Below are positions 52,341 through 61,280 of a stretch of 64,000 bases of DNA, one piece after another. Numbering within the stretch: position 1 is the stretch's first letter; every line of letters starts with the position of its first letter. A model generated the notes under the pieces. It was not told the origin of the DNA. It saw only the letters and a program-made list of their open reading frames with translations, and made no database searches. Position numbers and translations under genes: made by a program. Source of the stretch: CAVVFX01 sp963747535 (lineage in GTDB: Bacteria > Acidobacteriota > Terriglobia > Bryobacterales > Bryobacteraceae); contig CAVVFX010000002.1 in the NCBI GenBank assembly GCA_963747535.1, positions 1,054,001 to 1,118,000 on the forward strand, given 5' to 3'.

Positions 52341-54665
52341 TCACCTCTTGGCCGCGAGCGCGCCCAGGAGCCCTGAGATGGCCGCCGTCAAGCGTTCCGG
52401 GGTCATCGATTCCGGCAGAGGAATGGACAGAACCGGCCTGTTGGTGCGGGCATCCTGAGTGAACAAACGGGACAATTCCGTCCCGGGAGCACCACCGGAC
52501 ACGAGTGACTCGATGAATTTGACGCCAGCCTCGATCAACCCGGCTGCGGCTTTCCCAATGCCATCCCCCGGCTCTGCCGCTGGTGAAGCCGCGGCCTTCA
52601 AGGGGACAGCGGCGGGCGCCGGCTCATCGATTGCCGCCTCGAGTGGCGCAGGTCTTGCCGGCTGATCAGCAAAGATTTCCTTCACCGCCTGGAAAACCGT
52701 CTTGCGACCGAGTTTGGCAAAGCTGACCTCGCCCGTCGGCGAGTCAAACACTCCCGCGAACAGGGACTTCTTCAGCTGCAGGGTTTCCCACACGCGCTCC
52801 TCGATGCTGCCGGTCGTCAACATGTGAATGACATGGACGGTCCGCGACTGACCGAGCCGATGTACCCGTCCAATCCTCTGTTCCAGCCGCGCCGGATTCC
52901 ATGGCGGCTCGAAGTTTACCACCGCGGAAGCGGCTTGCAGATTCAACCCGACGCCACCCGCATCGGTGGAGAGAAATACCTTGCAATCCGGATCGGAACG
53001 GAACTTCTGCATCAGCGCCCCGCGGTTCCGCGAAGGCACACTGCCGTGCAGCGAGACGAAGCCGATGCCCAGTTTGCGAAGCTCCTCGCCGGCCAGATGC
53101 GTCATGCGTTCGTACTCGCTAAACACCACCACTTTGCGGTCTTCCTCGATCGCGAGTTCCCGGATAATCTCGCAAAATTCCTCAAGCTTGGGCGAATGGT
53201 GGGTCTCTTTGTCGAAAAGAAACGTGGAATTACAGAGCATTCGCATATTTTGAATGCAACAGAGGATGCGCTTCTGATCGATATCGGACAGCCAGCCCTG
53301 CCTCTCCCACTTCCGCATGAGAGTGGCCAGGATATTGCTTTGCTCGTCGTACGGGGCGGCCTGCTCCGGCGTGAGGGGCACGCGGAAGATCTGATCAGTC
53401 CGCTCCGGGAGATCCTTGAGAACTTCCTGGCGGGTACGCCGAAGCAGGACTGGAGCTAGTTGCTGTTTAATACGATCCAGTCCGCGGTATCCGAGCAGAT
53501 GGCCTTTTTCGTCCTCCATGCGATGTTCGTGCAGGAAGCGGAAGGCGGGTCCGAGGCGTCTTCCATCGACAAACTCCACCACGGAGAACAACTCCTCCAG
53601 CTTATTTTCGAGGGGCGTTCCCGTCAGCACGAAGGCGTAGCGGCTCTTAAGGTGTTTGATGGTGCGCGCAGTCGCGGTCGTCCAGTTGCGGATGCGTTGT
53701 GCTTCATCGAGAATGATCAGGTCCGGCTTCAATTCGTGCATGTACTCGACATCCTTGAGGACCAGTTCGTAACTCGTGAGATTGAAGAAGGCCGGGGACG
53801 CATACAACGCGCGCCGCCTGGGCAATAGCCCGTCAATGATCTGCGCCGAAAGACGGGTGAATTTCTCGATCTCGGTTTTCCACTGGTACTTAACGGAGGC
53901 GGGCGCAATCACCAACACTCGCTCGATTCCCTTGCGGCGGCGGAGCATCTCCGCGGCAGCGAGAGCCTGCACGGTTTTTCCCAACCCCATATCGTCCGCG
54001 AGAACGACGCGTCCTCGGCAGGCGGCAAAAATAGCCCCCTGCGCCTGGTATGGCAACAGCTTGGTCTGTAGGACGCCGTCGAGCGGATCCCGGCGCCGGC
54101 TGAGTTGCCTCAGCAGTTTTCGTTCGAGATCCAGACCCTCAGCGAGCTCGTTTTCCCGATCGATATATTCCAGCACGTCGCTATAAATGACAGCCTGCTC
54201 GTCTGCATTTCTCAGCGCGTCCAGCACTTCGGCGAACTGCCGGTAGTGTCCGCGCTTCAATTGTCCCGATGCATCGAAATACTTTTCCGCCAGGGCTTTT
54301 AAAGCCGCGGTGGGCGACACGGGAAGCCGCAGGCGAACCTCGAGGGCGTCTCCGTAGTGAAGCGAGATCGATGCGCGAGTGCGATGGTAGGCTGCGCGTT
54401 CGAGCGTCTTGCCGCTGCGCTTTCGCAACCCCAACAGGATGGCCTCGATGTGTTTGCAAGTGCCCAGCGTGTTGACCGCAAAGTCCGGACACGAGCAATA
54501 ATTTTCCTGCCGCCCGGGCCCGCGGAGCGCGACACGGTAGGACCGTCCGCTGGAGGATTGGATTTTGTAATCGCCATAGGGTCCGGCCGCGGGCCGTTCC
54601 AGGATTTGGACCTCCAGCTTTACGGCTCGTTCCTGCCTTTCGGCAATTTGCTGTTCGATTAACAT
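52341..54665 (-). CDS. SNF2-family DNA translocase with SWIM zinc finger
   Basis: A 774-residue Swi2/Snf2 ATPase. The SWIM finger has C57, C59, C70 and H72 ('NYCSCPDF...GTCKH'). Helicase motif I is 'LADDMGLGKT' (K230), motif II is DEAQ (320-323), and motifs V-VI include 'VFLSTDAGGVGLNLQAASAV' and 'EQRIGRVHRLGQ'. A Pro/Ala-rich C-terminal tail (~670-774) ends in a small helical region. Such proteins remodel protein-DNA or RNA polymerase complexes (RapA-like), or occur in defence loci. No defence partner is adjacent, so a housekeeping or repair role is more likely. Confidence 0.92.
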   Translation of the reverse strand: MLIEQQIAERQERAVKLEVQILERPAAGPYGDYKIQSSSGRSYRVALRGPGRQENYCSCPDFAVNTLGTCKHIEAILLGLRKRSGKTLERAAYHRTRASISLHYGDALEVRLRLPVSPTAALKALAEKYFDASGQLKRGHYRQFAEVLDALRNADEQAVIYSDVLEYIDRENELAEGLDLERKLLRQLSRRRDPLDGVLQTKLLPYQAQGAIFAACRGRVVLADDMGLGKTVQALAAAEMLRRRKGIERVLVIAPASVKYQWKTEIEKFTRLSAQIIDGLLPRRRALYASPAFFNLTSYELVLKDVEYMHELKPDLIILDEAQRIRNWTTATARTIKHLKSRYAFVLTGTPLENKLEELFSVVEFVDGRRLGPAFRFLHEHRMEDEKGHLLGYRGLDRIKQQLAPVLLRRTRQEVLKDLPERTDQIFRVPLTPEQAAPYDEQSNILATLMRKWERQGWLSDIDQKRILCCIQNMRMLCNSTFLFDKETHHSPKLEEFCEIIRELAIEEDRKVVVFSEYERMTHLAGEELRKLGIGFVSLHGSVPSRNRGALMQKFRSDPDCKVFLSTDAGGVGLNLQAASAVVNFEPPWNPARLEQRIGRVHRLGQSRTVHVIHMLTTGSIEERVWETLQLKKSLFAGVFDSPTGEVSFAKLGRKTVFQAVKEIFADQPARPAPLEAAIDEPAPAAVPLKAAASPAAEPGDGIGKAAAGLIEAGVKFIESLVSGGAPGTELSRLFTQDARTNRPVLSIPLPESMTPERLTAAISGLLGALAAKR

Positions 54666-54689
54666 GAGTGCATTCTCTCTCTAAAAGGT

Positions 54690-54840
54690 ACAGACTGATG
54701 AGGTACTTGCAAAATTCGGCCGCCAGCGGCCGAGGCAGGCGAAACCGCCTGCCCCACCAACGCAAACATTGGTCTTGCATCGGTGGCGCGGGCGGTTTCG
54801 CCTGCGCCGGTCGGATTTTGCAAGTACCTCTGAAGTCTGT
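54690..54840. repeat. Large palindromic element, family A copy 3
   Basis: A ~151-bp imperfect inverted repeat. The arms include GGTACTTGCAAAAT (54702-54715) and its perfect complement ATTTTGCAAGTACC (54815-54828), plus ACAGACT/AGTCTGT at the ends. Inside lie GGCAGGCG-AAAC-CGCCTGCC-CCACC and a mirrored copy. It sits in the divergent gap between the SNF2 and pyrE genes. Confidence 0.8.
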
Positions 54841-54864
54841 GCTTCTAATTCTCGCGCACGAAAA

Positions 54865-54899
54865 GGGCAGACCAGGAAAAACGATGGTCCGCCTTACGG
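54865..54899. repeat. Intergenic hairpin repeat, family C copy 5
   Basis: GGGCAGACCA (54865-54874) pairs with TGGTCCGCCT (54885-54894), with two mismatches, followed by TACGG. Same loop GGAAAAACGA type as other copies. Confidence 0.75.
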
Positions 54900-54927
54900 A
54901 AGTTTGTGATCACAGTGACGAAAGCGA

Positions 54928-54936
54928 TGGTATAGT
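54928..54936 (+). promoter_or_regulatory. Candidate extended -10 promoter of pyrE
   Basis: TGG-TATAGT (54928-54936) fits an extended -10 element. Transcription would begin near 54943, about two bases before the GTG at 54945, so the mRNA would be almost leaderless. No ribosome site is seen before the GTG. Confidence 0.45.
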
Positions 54937-54944
54937 AGCCGATT

Positions 54945-55535
54945 GTGATCCCGCAATCCGATCCCGTTCTCGCTCTGTTTGAACAGACCGGGGCCTACCT
55001 GAAAGGCCACTTCCGGCTGACCAGCGGGCTACACAGCCCCGAGTATCTGCAGTGTGCGCTGGTGCTGCAACATCCGTCGCATGCCGAAACTCTGGGACGC
55101 AACCTGGCGGGAAAGCTACAGGAGCTGGTGCCTGGAAAGCCGATCGAGATGGTAATCTCTCCCGCCATGGGCGGGGTGATTATCGGGCATGAAGTCGGAC
55201 GCGCGTTGGGTGTCCCGGCGATTTTCACCGAGCGGGAGAACGGCGCGATGACTCTGCGGCGAGGTTTTCACGTAGACCCGGGAACCAGGGTCGTCGTGGT
55301 GGAAGACGTCGTGACCACCGGGGGCAGCACGCGCGAAGTGATCGAACTGGTGCGCCACGCGGGCTGCGACGTATTGGCCGCCGGATCGATCATCGACCGC
55401 AGCGGCGGCGCAGTGGACCTGGGAGTTCCACGCGCGGCCCTGGCAACCATGAAAGTGACGGCCTGGCCGCCAGACCAGTGTCCGCTGTGCGCGCAAGGCA
55501 GCCCGGTTGTCAAACCCGGCTCACGCGCGGTGTGA
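54945..55535 (+). CDS. pyrE: Orotate phosphoribosyltransferase
   Basis: A 196-residue cytoplasmic enzyme of pyrimidine synthesis that converts orotate and PRPP to orotidylate. The PRPP loop is 'VVVVEDVVTTGGSTREVI', the N-terminal 'GHFRLTSGLHSPEYLQCALVLQ' is the PyrE signature, and 'ISPAMGGVIIGHEVGRALG' matches. The GTG at 54945 is the only credible start. Its stop overlaps the truA ATG (TGATG), so the two are coupled. Confidence 0.95.
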   Translation: MIPQSDPVLALFEQTGAYLKGHFRLTSGLHSPEYLQCALVLQHPSHAETLGRNLAGKLQELVPGKPIEMVISPAMGGVIIGHEVGRALGVPAIFTERENGAMTLRRGFHVDPGTRVVVVEDVVTTGGSTREVIELVRHAGCDVLAAGSIIDRSGGAVDLGVPRAALATMKVTAWPPDQCPLCAQGSPVVKPGSRAV

Positions 55536-56266
55536 TGGCGCGCCGGATTCGCATGACGGTCGCGTATGACGGCACCGCATTTCACGGCTGGCAGGTGCAA
55601 CCGGGACTGCCGACGATTCAGGGTGCACTTGAAGAAATAATCGGCGGCATGGAGAAAAAGCCGGTCCATGTGGCCGGCTCGGGGCGCACGGACGCGGGCG
55701 TTCATGCGCTGGCCCAGGTCGCCGCAGTCACCATCGACAATCCGATTCCGCTGGAGAATTTCGCGCGCGCCGTGAACCGCCTGCTGCCCCCCGCGATTCG
55801 CGTGCTACTGGCCGAGCAAGTGGATGCCGAGTTCCATCCGCGCTTCGACGCCATCGCCAAGAGCTACGAATATCGCATTGTCCGGACGCCGGTTTGTTCG
55901 CCTTTCGAATGGAACTGGGTGCACCATCATCCTTATCCACTGGATGAAGAGGCGATGATGCGCGCGGCCCCCAGACTCGAAGGCGAACACGACTTCACTG
56001 CCTACGCAGCCTCCGACGACCGCGACGCCGAAGGGAAAAGTAAGGTTCGGACCATCTTCGATTCACGCCTGGAACGAGCAGACGACTGCCTGATTTATCG
56101 TGTGCGGGGCAGCGGATTCCTGAAGCACATGGTCAGGAACATTGTCGGGACACTGATCGAGGTGGGCCGCGGAAATCTGGCGGCCGAAGCTTTGCCGGTA
56201 ATCGAGAAGTGCGGTGCGACAGTACCCGCCAAAGGATTGACATTGGTGTCGGTGGAATATCGCTGA
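55535..56266 (+). CDS. truA: tRNA pseudouridine(38-40) synthase
   Basis: A 243-residue TruA. The catalytic Asp lies in 'GSGRTDAGVHAL', with 'MTVAYDGTAFHGWQVQP' at the N-terminus and 'GSGFLKHMVRNIVGTLIEVG' near the end, all family hallmarks. The start overlaps the pyrE stop by one base; an upstream frame from 55478 is only the antiphase pyrE tail. It modifies the tRNA anticodon stem-loop. Confidence 0.96.
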   Translation: MARRIRMTVAYDGTAFHGWQVQPGLPTIQGALEEIIGGMEKKPVHVAGSGRTDAGVHALAQVAAVTIDNPIPLENFARAVNRLLPPAIRVLLAEQVDAEFHPRFDAIAKSYEYRIVRTPVCSPFEWNWVHHHPYPLDEEAMMRAAPRLEGEHDFTAYAASDDRDAEGKSKVRTIFDSRLERADDCLIYRVRGSGFLKHMVRNIVGTLIEVGRGNLAAEALPVIEKCGATVPAKGLTLVSVEYR

Positions 56267-56339
56267 CCGGCCCATCCTGCAAACGATTCCTGTTTGGCCT
56301 ATACTTAAATCAGAATACGGTTCAGTACAGGAGGCAGTA

Positions 56340-57029
56340 ATGAAGATTTTTGAGGGTGCTATGTGCTCCCTTTTCCTATCGGCCAGCCTGACGCTTGCGG
56401 CCAGTCTTCCATCCCAGAACATTACGGGCAACTATATGGAAGCCCGCACGGCCGACGTGTACACCGGGCCGTGCTTTGCCAACGCCGAGACGGGCCTGGT
56501 CGGCCAACTCGCGGTAATGGGCTGGAAGGTAGCGCACGGATCGTGGCAAGGCGTGGACCTCTCAGGCCTGTCGGTGGTTGGCGTAGTACGCGCCCAATCG
56601 ACCCTCGGCAATGTCGAAGTGAAATCCAATCCGGCCATTGCGGTGTTGATCATCGACAGCAAGGCAGATCCGGCACAACGCATCGCATTGGCAAGTTTTG
56701 CTCAGCATATGAGCGGAACCCTGCTCTCCGATGTGGTCCGGACGGAAACGCAACCGATCGATCTCGCGATCGAAAATAACGATGTGCACAGCCGGAATGC
56801 GACCTTGACGGCGGGTTCGCTGGCCAAGATCGAAACCCGCGCTATGACCGAAGGCGATCAGATCTGCCACAACGAAGAGGTCTGGTACCAACCTTTGTCG
56901 CGCACCAGCCACGCGATGCCGGCTTATGCGCTGTCGCACGAATACGAAGGCAAAGGCCTGGGCGTAACCTGGAGCAGCCCCGACAAGCGTAGCGCATTCG
57001 TCGCCAATTTCTCCGAGCCGTCAGAGTAA
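56340..57029 (+). CDS. Exported DUF1326 protein
   Basis: A 229-residue protein with a Sec-type leader ('MCSLFLSASLTLAAS') and a DUF1326 domain ('ITGNYMEARTADVYTGPCFA', then 'WKVAHGSWQGVDLSGLSVV'). A GGAGG ribosome site lies ~6 bp before the ATG at 56340. Biochemical function of the domain is unknown; two conserved Cys (in 'TGPCFA' and 'QICHNEEVWY') could bind a metal or form a disulfide. It is followed by a strong terminator. Confidence 0.8.
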   Translation: MKIFEGAMCSLFLSASLTLAASLPSQNITGNYMEARTADVYTGPCFANAETGLVGQLAVMGWKVAHGSWQGVDLSGLSVVGVVRAQSTLGNVEVKSNPAIAVLIIDSKADPAQRIALASFAQHMSGTLLSDVVRTETQPIDLAIENNDVHSRNATLTAGSLAKIETRAMTEGDQICHNEEVWYQPLSRTSHAMPAYALSHEYEGKGLGVTWSSPDKRSAFVANFSEPSE

Positions 57030-57057
57030 ACATCCAGTTCCAATCTGCCACTCCTCC

Positions 57058-57084
57058 ACCCGGGGCAAATGCCCCGGGTATTTT
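57058..57084 (+). terminator. Rho-independent terminator after the DUF1326 gene
   Basis: A perfect 9-bp stem ACCCGGGGC/GCCCCGGGT with an AAAT loop (57058-57079) is followed by a T-run (ATTTTT). The best terminator in the window. Confidence 0.9.
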
Positions 57085-57177
57085 TATTGCGCTGAGGCGA
57101 CTGAGGCGCACAACGAAGCCAATTTGAGTTTTCAAGCCCTCAGAAGGCGAGCCTTCACCCACGAGGCTCGAAAATGC

Positions 57178-57230
57178 GCAGGCTGCTTCGCAGTCGGGCA
57201 GACCACAAAGGACGATGGTCTACCCTACGG
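57178..57230. repeat. Intergenic hairpin repeat, family C copy 6
   Basis: 'GCAGGCTGCTTCGCAGTC' precedes GGGCAGACCA (57196-57205) and TGGTCTACCC (57216-57225), then TACGG. Located between convergent genes. Confidence 0.75.
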
Positions 57231-57325
57231 CATTTTCGAGGCAAAGATCTTTGACCGCGGAGGGATGGTCAGTTCTCTGGTTGCGGGAGCGACCTGCAGG
57301 GGGTCAACGAAGCCAATCGGTTGAC

Positions 57326-57958
57326 CTACTTCGAGTGGGAGTCAGTGGCGTAACCCGCGCCCGACCTCTTGTTCATCCGGTCTTGCACGAGGACCTGGTG
57401 GACCAGGGCGAGGGCGTCTTCCTGGCGGATCGCGGCATCCACTTGTTCGGGTGAAAAAACGAAGCCAAGTTCGTGTAAGTTGGTCGTGCAGCCGTCTATT
57501 GCGTCGGCGCGTCGGACGCGCATAGCTTGCTTCATGTCTACCTCCTGCCGGGCCAGGCGGGTGTCAATGAGGTTGCGAGCTTCGTTGAGCGTGGCGGAGT
57601 ATTGCTTTTTCAAACGGGCTTCGTGCTTGCTCATGATGTCGATAGCTTTGAAGTCCGGTGCATCGGCCGAGAGGATGGCGGCTTCGATACGCCCGCAGCG
57701 CTGGAGGCGCCATTGGGTGTCGCAGAGGAGTTGGACGAGCTCCTGCTCCGGGGTGCAGGCGGGAGCAAAGCTCTCGAACATGCCTTCGCACATCTTGCGA
57801 TAGGCGGCTTCGTCCTCTCCGGGGAGCAGGATGGTTTTGGCAGTGAGGCCGTGTTTGAGGGCGTTTTGAGAAGAGGCCGCTTTACCGGTTTCGGTACGGG
57901 GTCCGGTGCTGTGCTGCGCATTGGCGAGGTTCGCCTCGGCTTGAGCTGGTGTTGACAT
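57326..57958 (-). CDS. Acidobacterial orphan protein ('ANAQHSTGPRTETGK' family)
   Basis: A 210-residue protein with the N-terminal block 'NAQHSTGPRTETGKAASSQN' followed by 'ALKHGLTAK', which recurs in many acidobacterial genomes as unrelated stand-alone genes. The rest is predicted helical ('EAAYRKMCEGMFESF', 'QWRLQRCGRIEAAIL'), without membrane segments. Function unknown. It lies alone, converging on the DUF1326 gene. Confidence 0.72.
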   Translation of the reverse strand: MSTPAQAEANLANAQHSTGPRTETGKAASSQNALKHGLTAKTILLPGEDEAAYRKMCEGMFESFAPACTPEQELVQLLCDTQWRLQRCGRIEAAILSADAPDFKAIDIMSKHEARLKKQYSATLNEARNLIDTRLARQEVDMKQAMRVRRADAIDGCTTNLHELGFVFSPEQVDAAIRQEDALALVHQVLVQDRMNKRSGAGYATDSHSK

Positions 57959-58298
57959 GGGATGTCCTTCAATCGAATTTTGGTCGCGAAAATCGCTTCC
58001 TGACTCGAGTAAAGCGGATGGGCAGGATCAGAGGTAACGTTAACTGCTGGAAGTGATTGAAAAGGTTAAGGCGAATTTAGGCAAGCGTGGGTGATTACGC
58101 GGAGTGTGCGGGTCGCGAGAACCAAGGATGTACGCGCCCAGCGGGCTCGCGAGGCTCCGAATGTCCGACGATGTGGCCGGAGCACTATGACGACACGTCA
58201 AGGAGTAGCGCGTTATACGCCCATGTGAACTACAAGTGCCCGCACACTCCCTTGAGTCGCTGGTGAAGGAGGGCGCTCGGCGCGACAGAATCGCGTTG
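57959..58298. other. Gene-free interval
   Basis: 340 bp without a credible reading frame, and no hairpin of the repeat families. It holds the promoter region of the orphan gene at 57326-57958. Confidence 0.5.
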
Positions 58299-59627
58299 CT
58301 ATTGCCCCTTGGCAGAGCCGAATAGTTCTACGGTTGCGAACGGCTCAGCCGCCCAGGGCCGGAAGCGATTGAGCGTGAACTTCGTTGGCTGTCCGGCCTT
58401 CACATCCACGTGCACGAAGTTGTAATCTTCCTTGGGGGACTCGCCCTTCCAGTATTGATCGAGCGGGTAGCCGTCGGGGACCTTGATGTGGGTCCTGCCG
58501 GGTAGGATCGGATCTTGTTCCGCGCCCCCGCCGCCGAGCAGCAAGTATTTCACGCCGTCCACTTCGTAGAGTTCAGTCGTATGCACGTGTCCGTTGAAGA
58601 CGACGATATCCAGATCCTTCGCATACGCGGCTATGGTCTTGTGAGGATTTTGAACTTCCGGGATGGCGCCCATGCCAGATCGGGCAAAGGCTGGCGAGTG
58701 AAACGCAATGAACACTTTCTTGGTCCCCTTGGCCTTCGCATCATCCAACCATATTTTTAGCTGCTTCATCTGTTCTTCAAACGCGGGCCGGGTTGCATCC
58801 CAGCTGGTGGGATCGCGATAGTCGTATTTTCCCGTCCAAAGGAAGATGAAGCGCACGCCTTCGAAGTCAAATTTGTAGATGAGTTGCTTATCGGTGACTC
58901 CGAGCTTCGTCAGATACGGGAACGAGGCCAGCAGGCCCTGCACATCGGAGTCGTCCCACACCTCGTGATTGCCGACGGCGGGAAAAACGCGCCCCTCCAG
59001 ACCGGCCTCCACCATCTCCTTATCCGGTGGCGGCAACTGGCTCAATACTTCTTCATTAACCAGTTTCCAATAGGGGTTGTCGGAGGGTTTATTGCCCTGC
59101 TTACCCCACCAGACCATGTCGCCGGTGTTGACAAGAAACCTGGCATTTCCGCTCTTGATATCCTTGACCACCTCACGCGTAACCCAGTCGCCGCCTTGCA
59201 GACGGAACATCGTGCGAGAGACCCCTGGAAGTAGTTTTTTGTCCTCTACCGAGGCTTCTGTCACCCAGCCTTTATCCACTTTCAGCGTGGTCACTTCACT
59301 GGCCGTGTCGAACGGCATGACGATCTGCACAAGTTCGTGGGTGGAGGGATCGTATGTCAGCTTGACATATTTATCGACCATCGCTTGCGAGACTTTAGCG
59401 GGTAGCACCAGCTCAAACATGTCCACCATGAGCTGACGTGCTTCCGCTTCCTGGTCCGCCTTGTACGGCAGGTACATCATGGATCGCGAGTCGCCGTATG
59501 CGTCAAACGAAAAACCAGCGGCAGCGGATGTGGCTTCTGGCGAGCGCGAACAGCCGCCCGCCAACAGAGCGAGGGCGATGCCCACCACGCCAGCAACCAG
59601 CTTGAGACGATTCAGGCCGTTTTTCAT
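58299..59627 (-). CDS. Lipid-anchored metallophosphoesterase
   Basis: A 442-residue calcineurin-like phosphoesterase. The start at 59627 gives a lipoprotein signal with lipobox 'LAGGC'; the frame to 59693 runs upstream without support. Metal-site motifs are 'AYGDSRS', 'NTGDMVWWGKQGN', 'GNHEVWDD', 'AFHSP' and 'NGHVHTTE'. It should act at the periplasmic face on a phosphodiester or phosphomonoester. It is the third gene of a minus-strand run behind a HAD phosphatase and a 2H phosphoesterase. Confidence 0.88.
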   Translation of the reverse strand: MKNGLNRLKLVAGVVGIALALLAGGCSRSPEATSAAAGFSFDAYGDSRSMMYLPYKADQEAEARQLMVDMFELVLPAKVSQAMVDKYVKLTYDPSTHELVQIVMPFDTASEVTTLKVDKGWVTEASVEDKKLLPGVSRTMFRLQGGDWVTREVVKDIKSGNARFLVNTGDMVWWGKQGNKPSDNPYWKLVNEEVLSQLPPPDKEMVEAGLEGRVFPAVGNHEVWDDSDVQGLLASFPYLTKLGVTDKQLIYKFDFEGVRFIFLWTGKYDYRDPTSWDATRPAFEEQMKQLKIWLDDAKAKGTKKVFIAFHSPAFARSGMGAIPEVQNPHKTIAAYAKDLDIVVFNGHVHTTELYEVDGVKYLLLGGGGAEQDPILPGRTHIKVPDGYPLDQYWKGESPKEDYNFVHVDVKAGQPTKFTLNRFRPWAAEPFATVELFGSAKGQ

Positions 59628-59659
59628 TGTTGTCGACTCCCGCGTCACGGTCCTTCCGA

Positions 59660-60619
59660 TCACGCTGCATCGAACGGGAAAACGCGCTTCCAATCGCTCT
59701 TCACGCTCACCAGCGTCCAGCCACGCTTCGGCCCTTCGTCGAGGCCGCGGTCGAGTTTGGCGAGACCGGCTTCACGATCATAGGCAAACTCGCGCACGGC
59801 ATCGTCGTGGTGCACTATCAGCGCGAAACGCGCGCCCGTGCCGCCCGAGACCCATTCGAGCATCGCGAAATCGCCATCCGAGTTGCCGAATGCTGCAATG
59901 GGACGCCGCCCGATGAACACGTTTATCCCTACCGGCTTGTCTTCCTTATCGTCGTAGAAGTTCAGCTTCGGCTGACGCACCAGCACGGGCCGGCCGTCTC
60001 GAATCTCGTATTTCGTCACGATGCTGCTGCCGACGACCTGATCGGGGGGAATGCCGTAGATGGTTTCACTGAACGTGCGCATGAACTCGACCCCGCCGCC
60101 GGAAACAATGAACGTCTTGAAACCGTTGACCCGCAGGAAATCCAGTACCTCCAGCATTGGTTGATAGACAAGTTCGGTGAAGGGCCGCTGGAATTTCGGA
60201 TGCCGGGCCGTAACAATCCAGTCCTTCACGAACCGTTCGAATTCTTCCGTGGTCATGCCTGCGTGGGTGGCCATCACCAGTTCCACCAGACCCGCCATTC
60301 CAGCGGCAGCTAGCGCCTTCATGTCGTTCTCCAGCACGGCCTTGAACGGCTGCTGGTCTTTCCACTCAGGATGCTGGGGCGCCAGCGCGCGGACACGGTC
60401 AAAGACAAACAGTCCCTGGAAAGGGAACGGTTGTTCGGCCCAGAGCGTGCCGTCGTTGTCGAAGACGGCGATCCGGTCCGGCACGGGGACGAAGCCCGGA
60501 CTGCCCGCCGTCGTCACTTTGTTGACGAAATCGACGATCGATTGTTTGGCAGGGCCTTCGCTCCATGAAGGAAGGGCGCCGGCGCCGCGCAGCGTATCTT
60601 GCGCGCCTGGAGTTGTCAT
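59660..60619 (-). CDS. HAD-superfamily phosphatase
   Basis: A 319-residue haloacid-dehalogenase-type phosphatase. Motif I is 'VFDNDGTLWAE' (nucleophile Asp and acid Asp), motif II is 'FIVSGGGVEFM', and motif IV is 'AFGNSDGDFAML'. It resembles the SerB-like subgroup with a helical cap. No signal peptide is seen. It lies 8 bp after the 2H phosphoesterase gene and 32 bp before the lipoprotein gene, so probably in one operon. Substrate unknown. Confidence 0.87.
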   Translation of the reverse strand: MTTPGAQDTLRGAGALPSWSEGPAKQSIVDFVNKVTTAGSPGFVPVPDRIAVFDNDGTLWAEQPFPFQGLFVFDRVRALAPQHPEWKDQQPFKAVLENDMKALAAAGMAGLVELVMATHAGMTTEEFERFVKDWIVTARHPKFQRPFTELVYQPMLEVLDFLRVNGFKTFIVSGGGVEFMRTFSETIYGIPPDQVVGSSIVTKYEIRDGRPVLVRQPKLNFYDDKEDKPVGINVFIGRRPIAAFGNSDGDFAMLEWVSGGTGARFALIVHHDDAVREFAYDREAGLAKLDRGLDEGPKRGWTLVSVKSDWKRVFPFDAA

Positions 60620-60626
60620 AGTCGCC

Positions 60627-61280
60627 TCAATGCTTCAGATCGAATTCTTCGAGTTTCTTCGCAGCTGTGCCGAACGGGCCGAGTTGGTAAACAGCCGCGC
60701 CCGCGGGCGAGAACGTGAATGACTCGAACGGTTCGGCGAGCATTCCGTCGAGGTACTCGCGCGACGCCACGCCGGTGGTCACGTGCGGATTGTAGTTGAC
60801 GCCCGAGTATTTGGGAACAAACGCCGAAACGTATTCGATCAGGAGCGCGTCGAGAGCGGGGTTGTCGTGAGAAGCGGTAAACGCGTCTATGGTTCCGGTC
60901 CCCACCGCGAACGGGGCCGCCGCGGCGATAACATCCGCCTGTAACTGAAGCAATTCAGGGGTCGGCCTTGCGCAAATGCCCGCACCACCTATACCACCTG
61001 GCGCGGGAAGGTAGTAGTATTTGAAGGCCACCAGGTTCATGGCAGTGACATTGGCGCTGTCAAGAACGTTGCCGATGGCGGAATAAACCTTGTCCAAGTC
61101 TTCGGCGGGGACGAAACGCTGCACCATCGTGATGTGCGGCCGGTGCGTTGCGTCCAGCGCAAAGCCCTTTGGAAATGCCTTTAGCAGGCGCGCGTTGTTA
61201 GCTTCCGCACGCTGGAGCATCCGCTCGTCCGGTCTCAGAAGTATGTCGATCGCGACTATCGTGGTCGTAGCAGTTGGCAT
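60627..61280 (-). CDS. 2H-family phosphoesterase (2'-5' RNA ligase-like)
   Basis: A 217-residue protein with the two H-x-T/S motifs of the 2H superfamily, 'RPHITM' and 'NPHVTTG', about 120 residues apart. Known members cleave 2',3'-cyclic nucleotides or act on RNA ends. No leader peptide. First gene of the phosphoesterase run. Confidence 0.85.
   Translation of the reverse strand: MPTATTTIVAIDILLRPDERMLQRAEANNARLLKAFPKGFALDATHRPHITMVQRFVPAEDLDKVYSAIGNVLDSANVTAMNLVAFKYYYLPAPGGIGGAGICARPTPELLQLQADVIAAAAPFAVGTGTIDAFTASHDNPALDALLIEYVSAFVPKYSGVNYNPHVTTGVASREYLDGMLAEPFESFTFSPAGAAVYQLGPFGTAAKKLEEFDLKH

Noticed and set aside
52341..54665. SNF2 helicase as part of a defence island
   Set aside because: No nuclease, methylase or other defence partner is adjacent; the neighbours are regulators, pyrE and truA.
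425..57230. CRISPR array formed by the recurring hairpins
   Set aside because: Copies are dispersed singly over the window, not regularly spaced with spacers.
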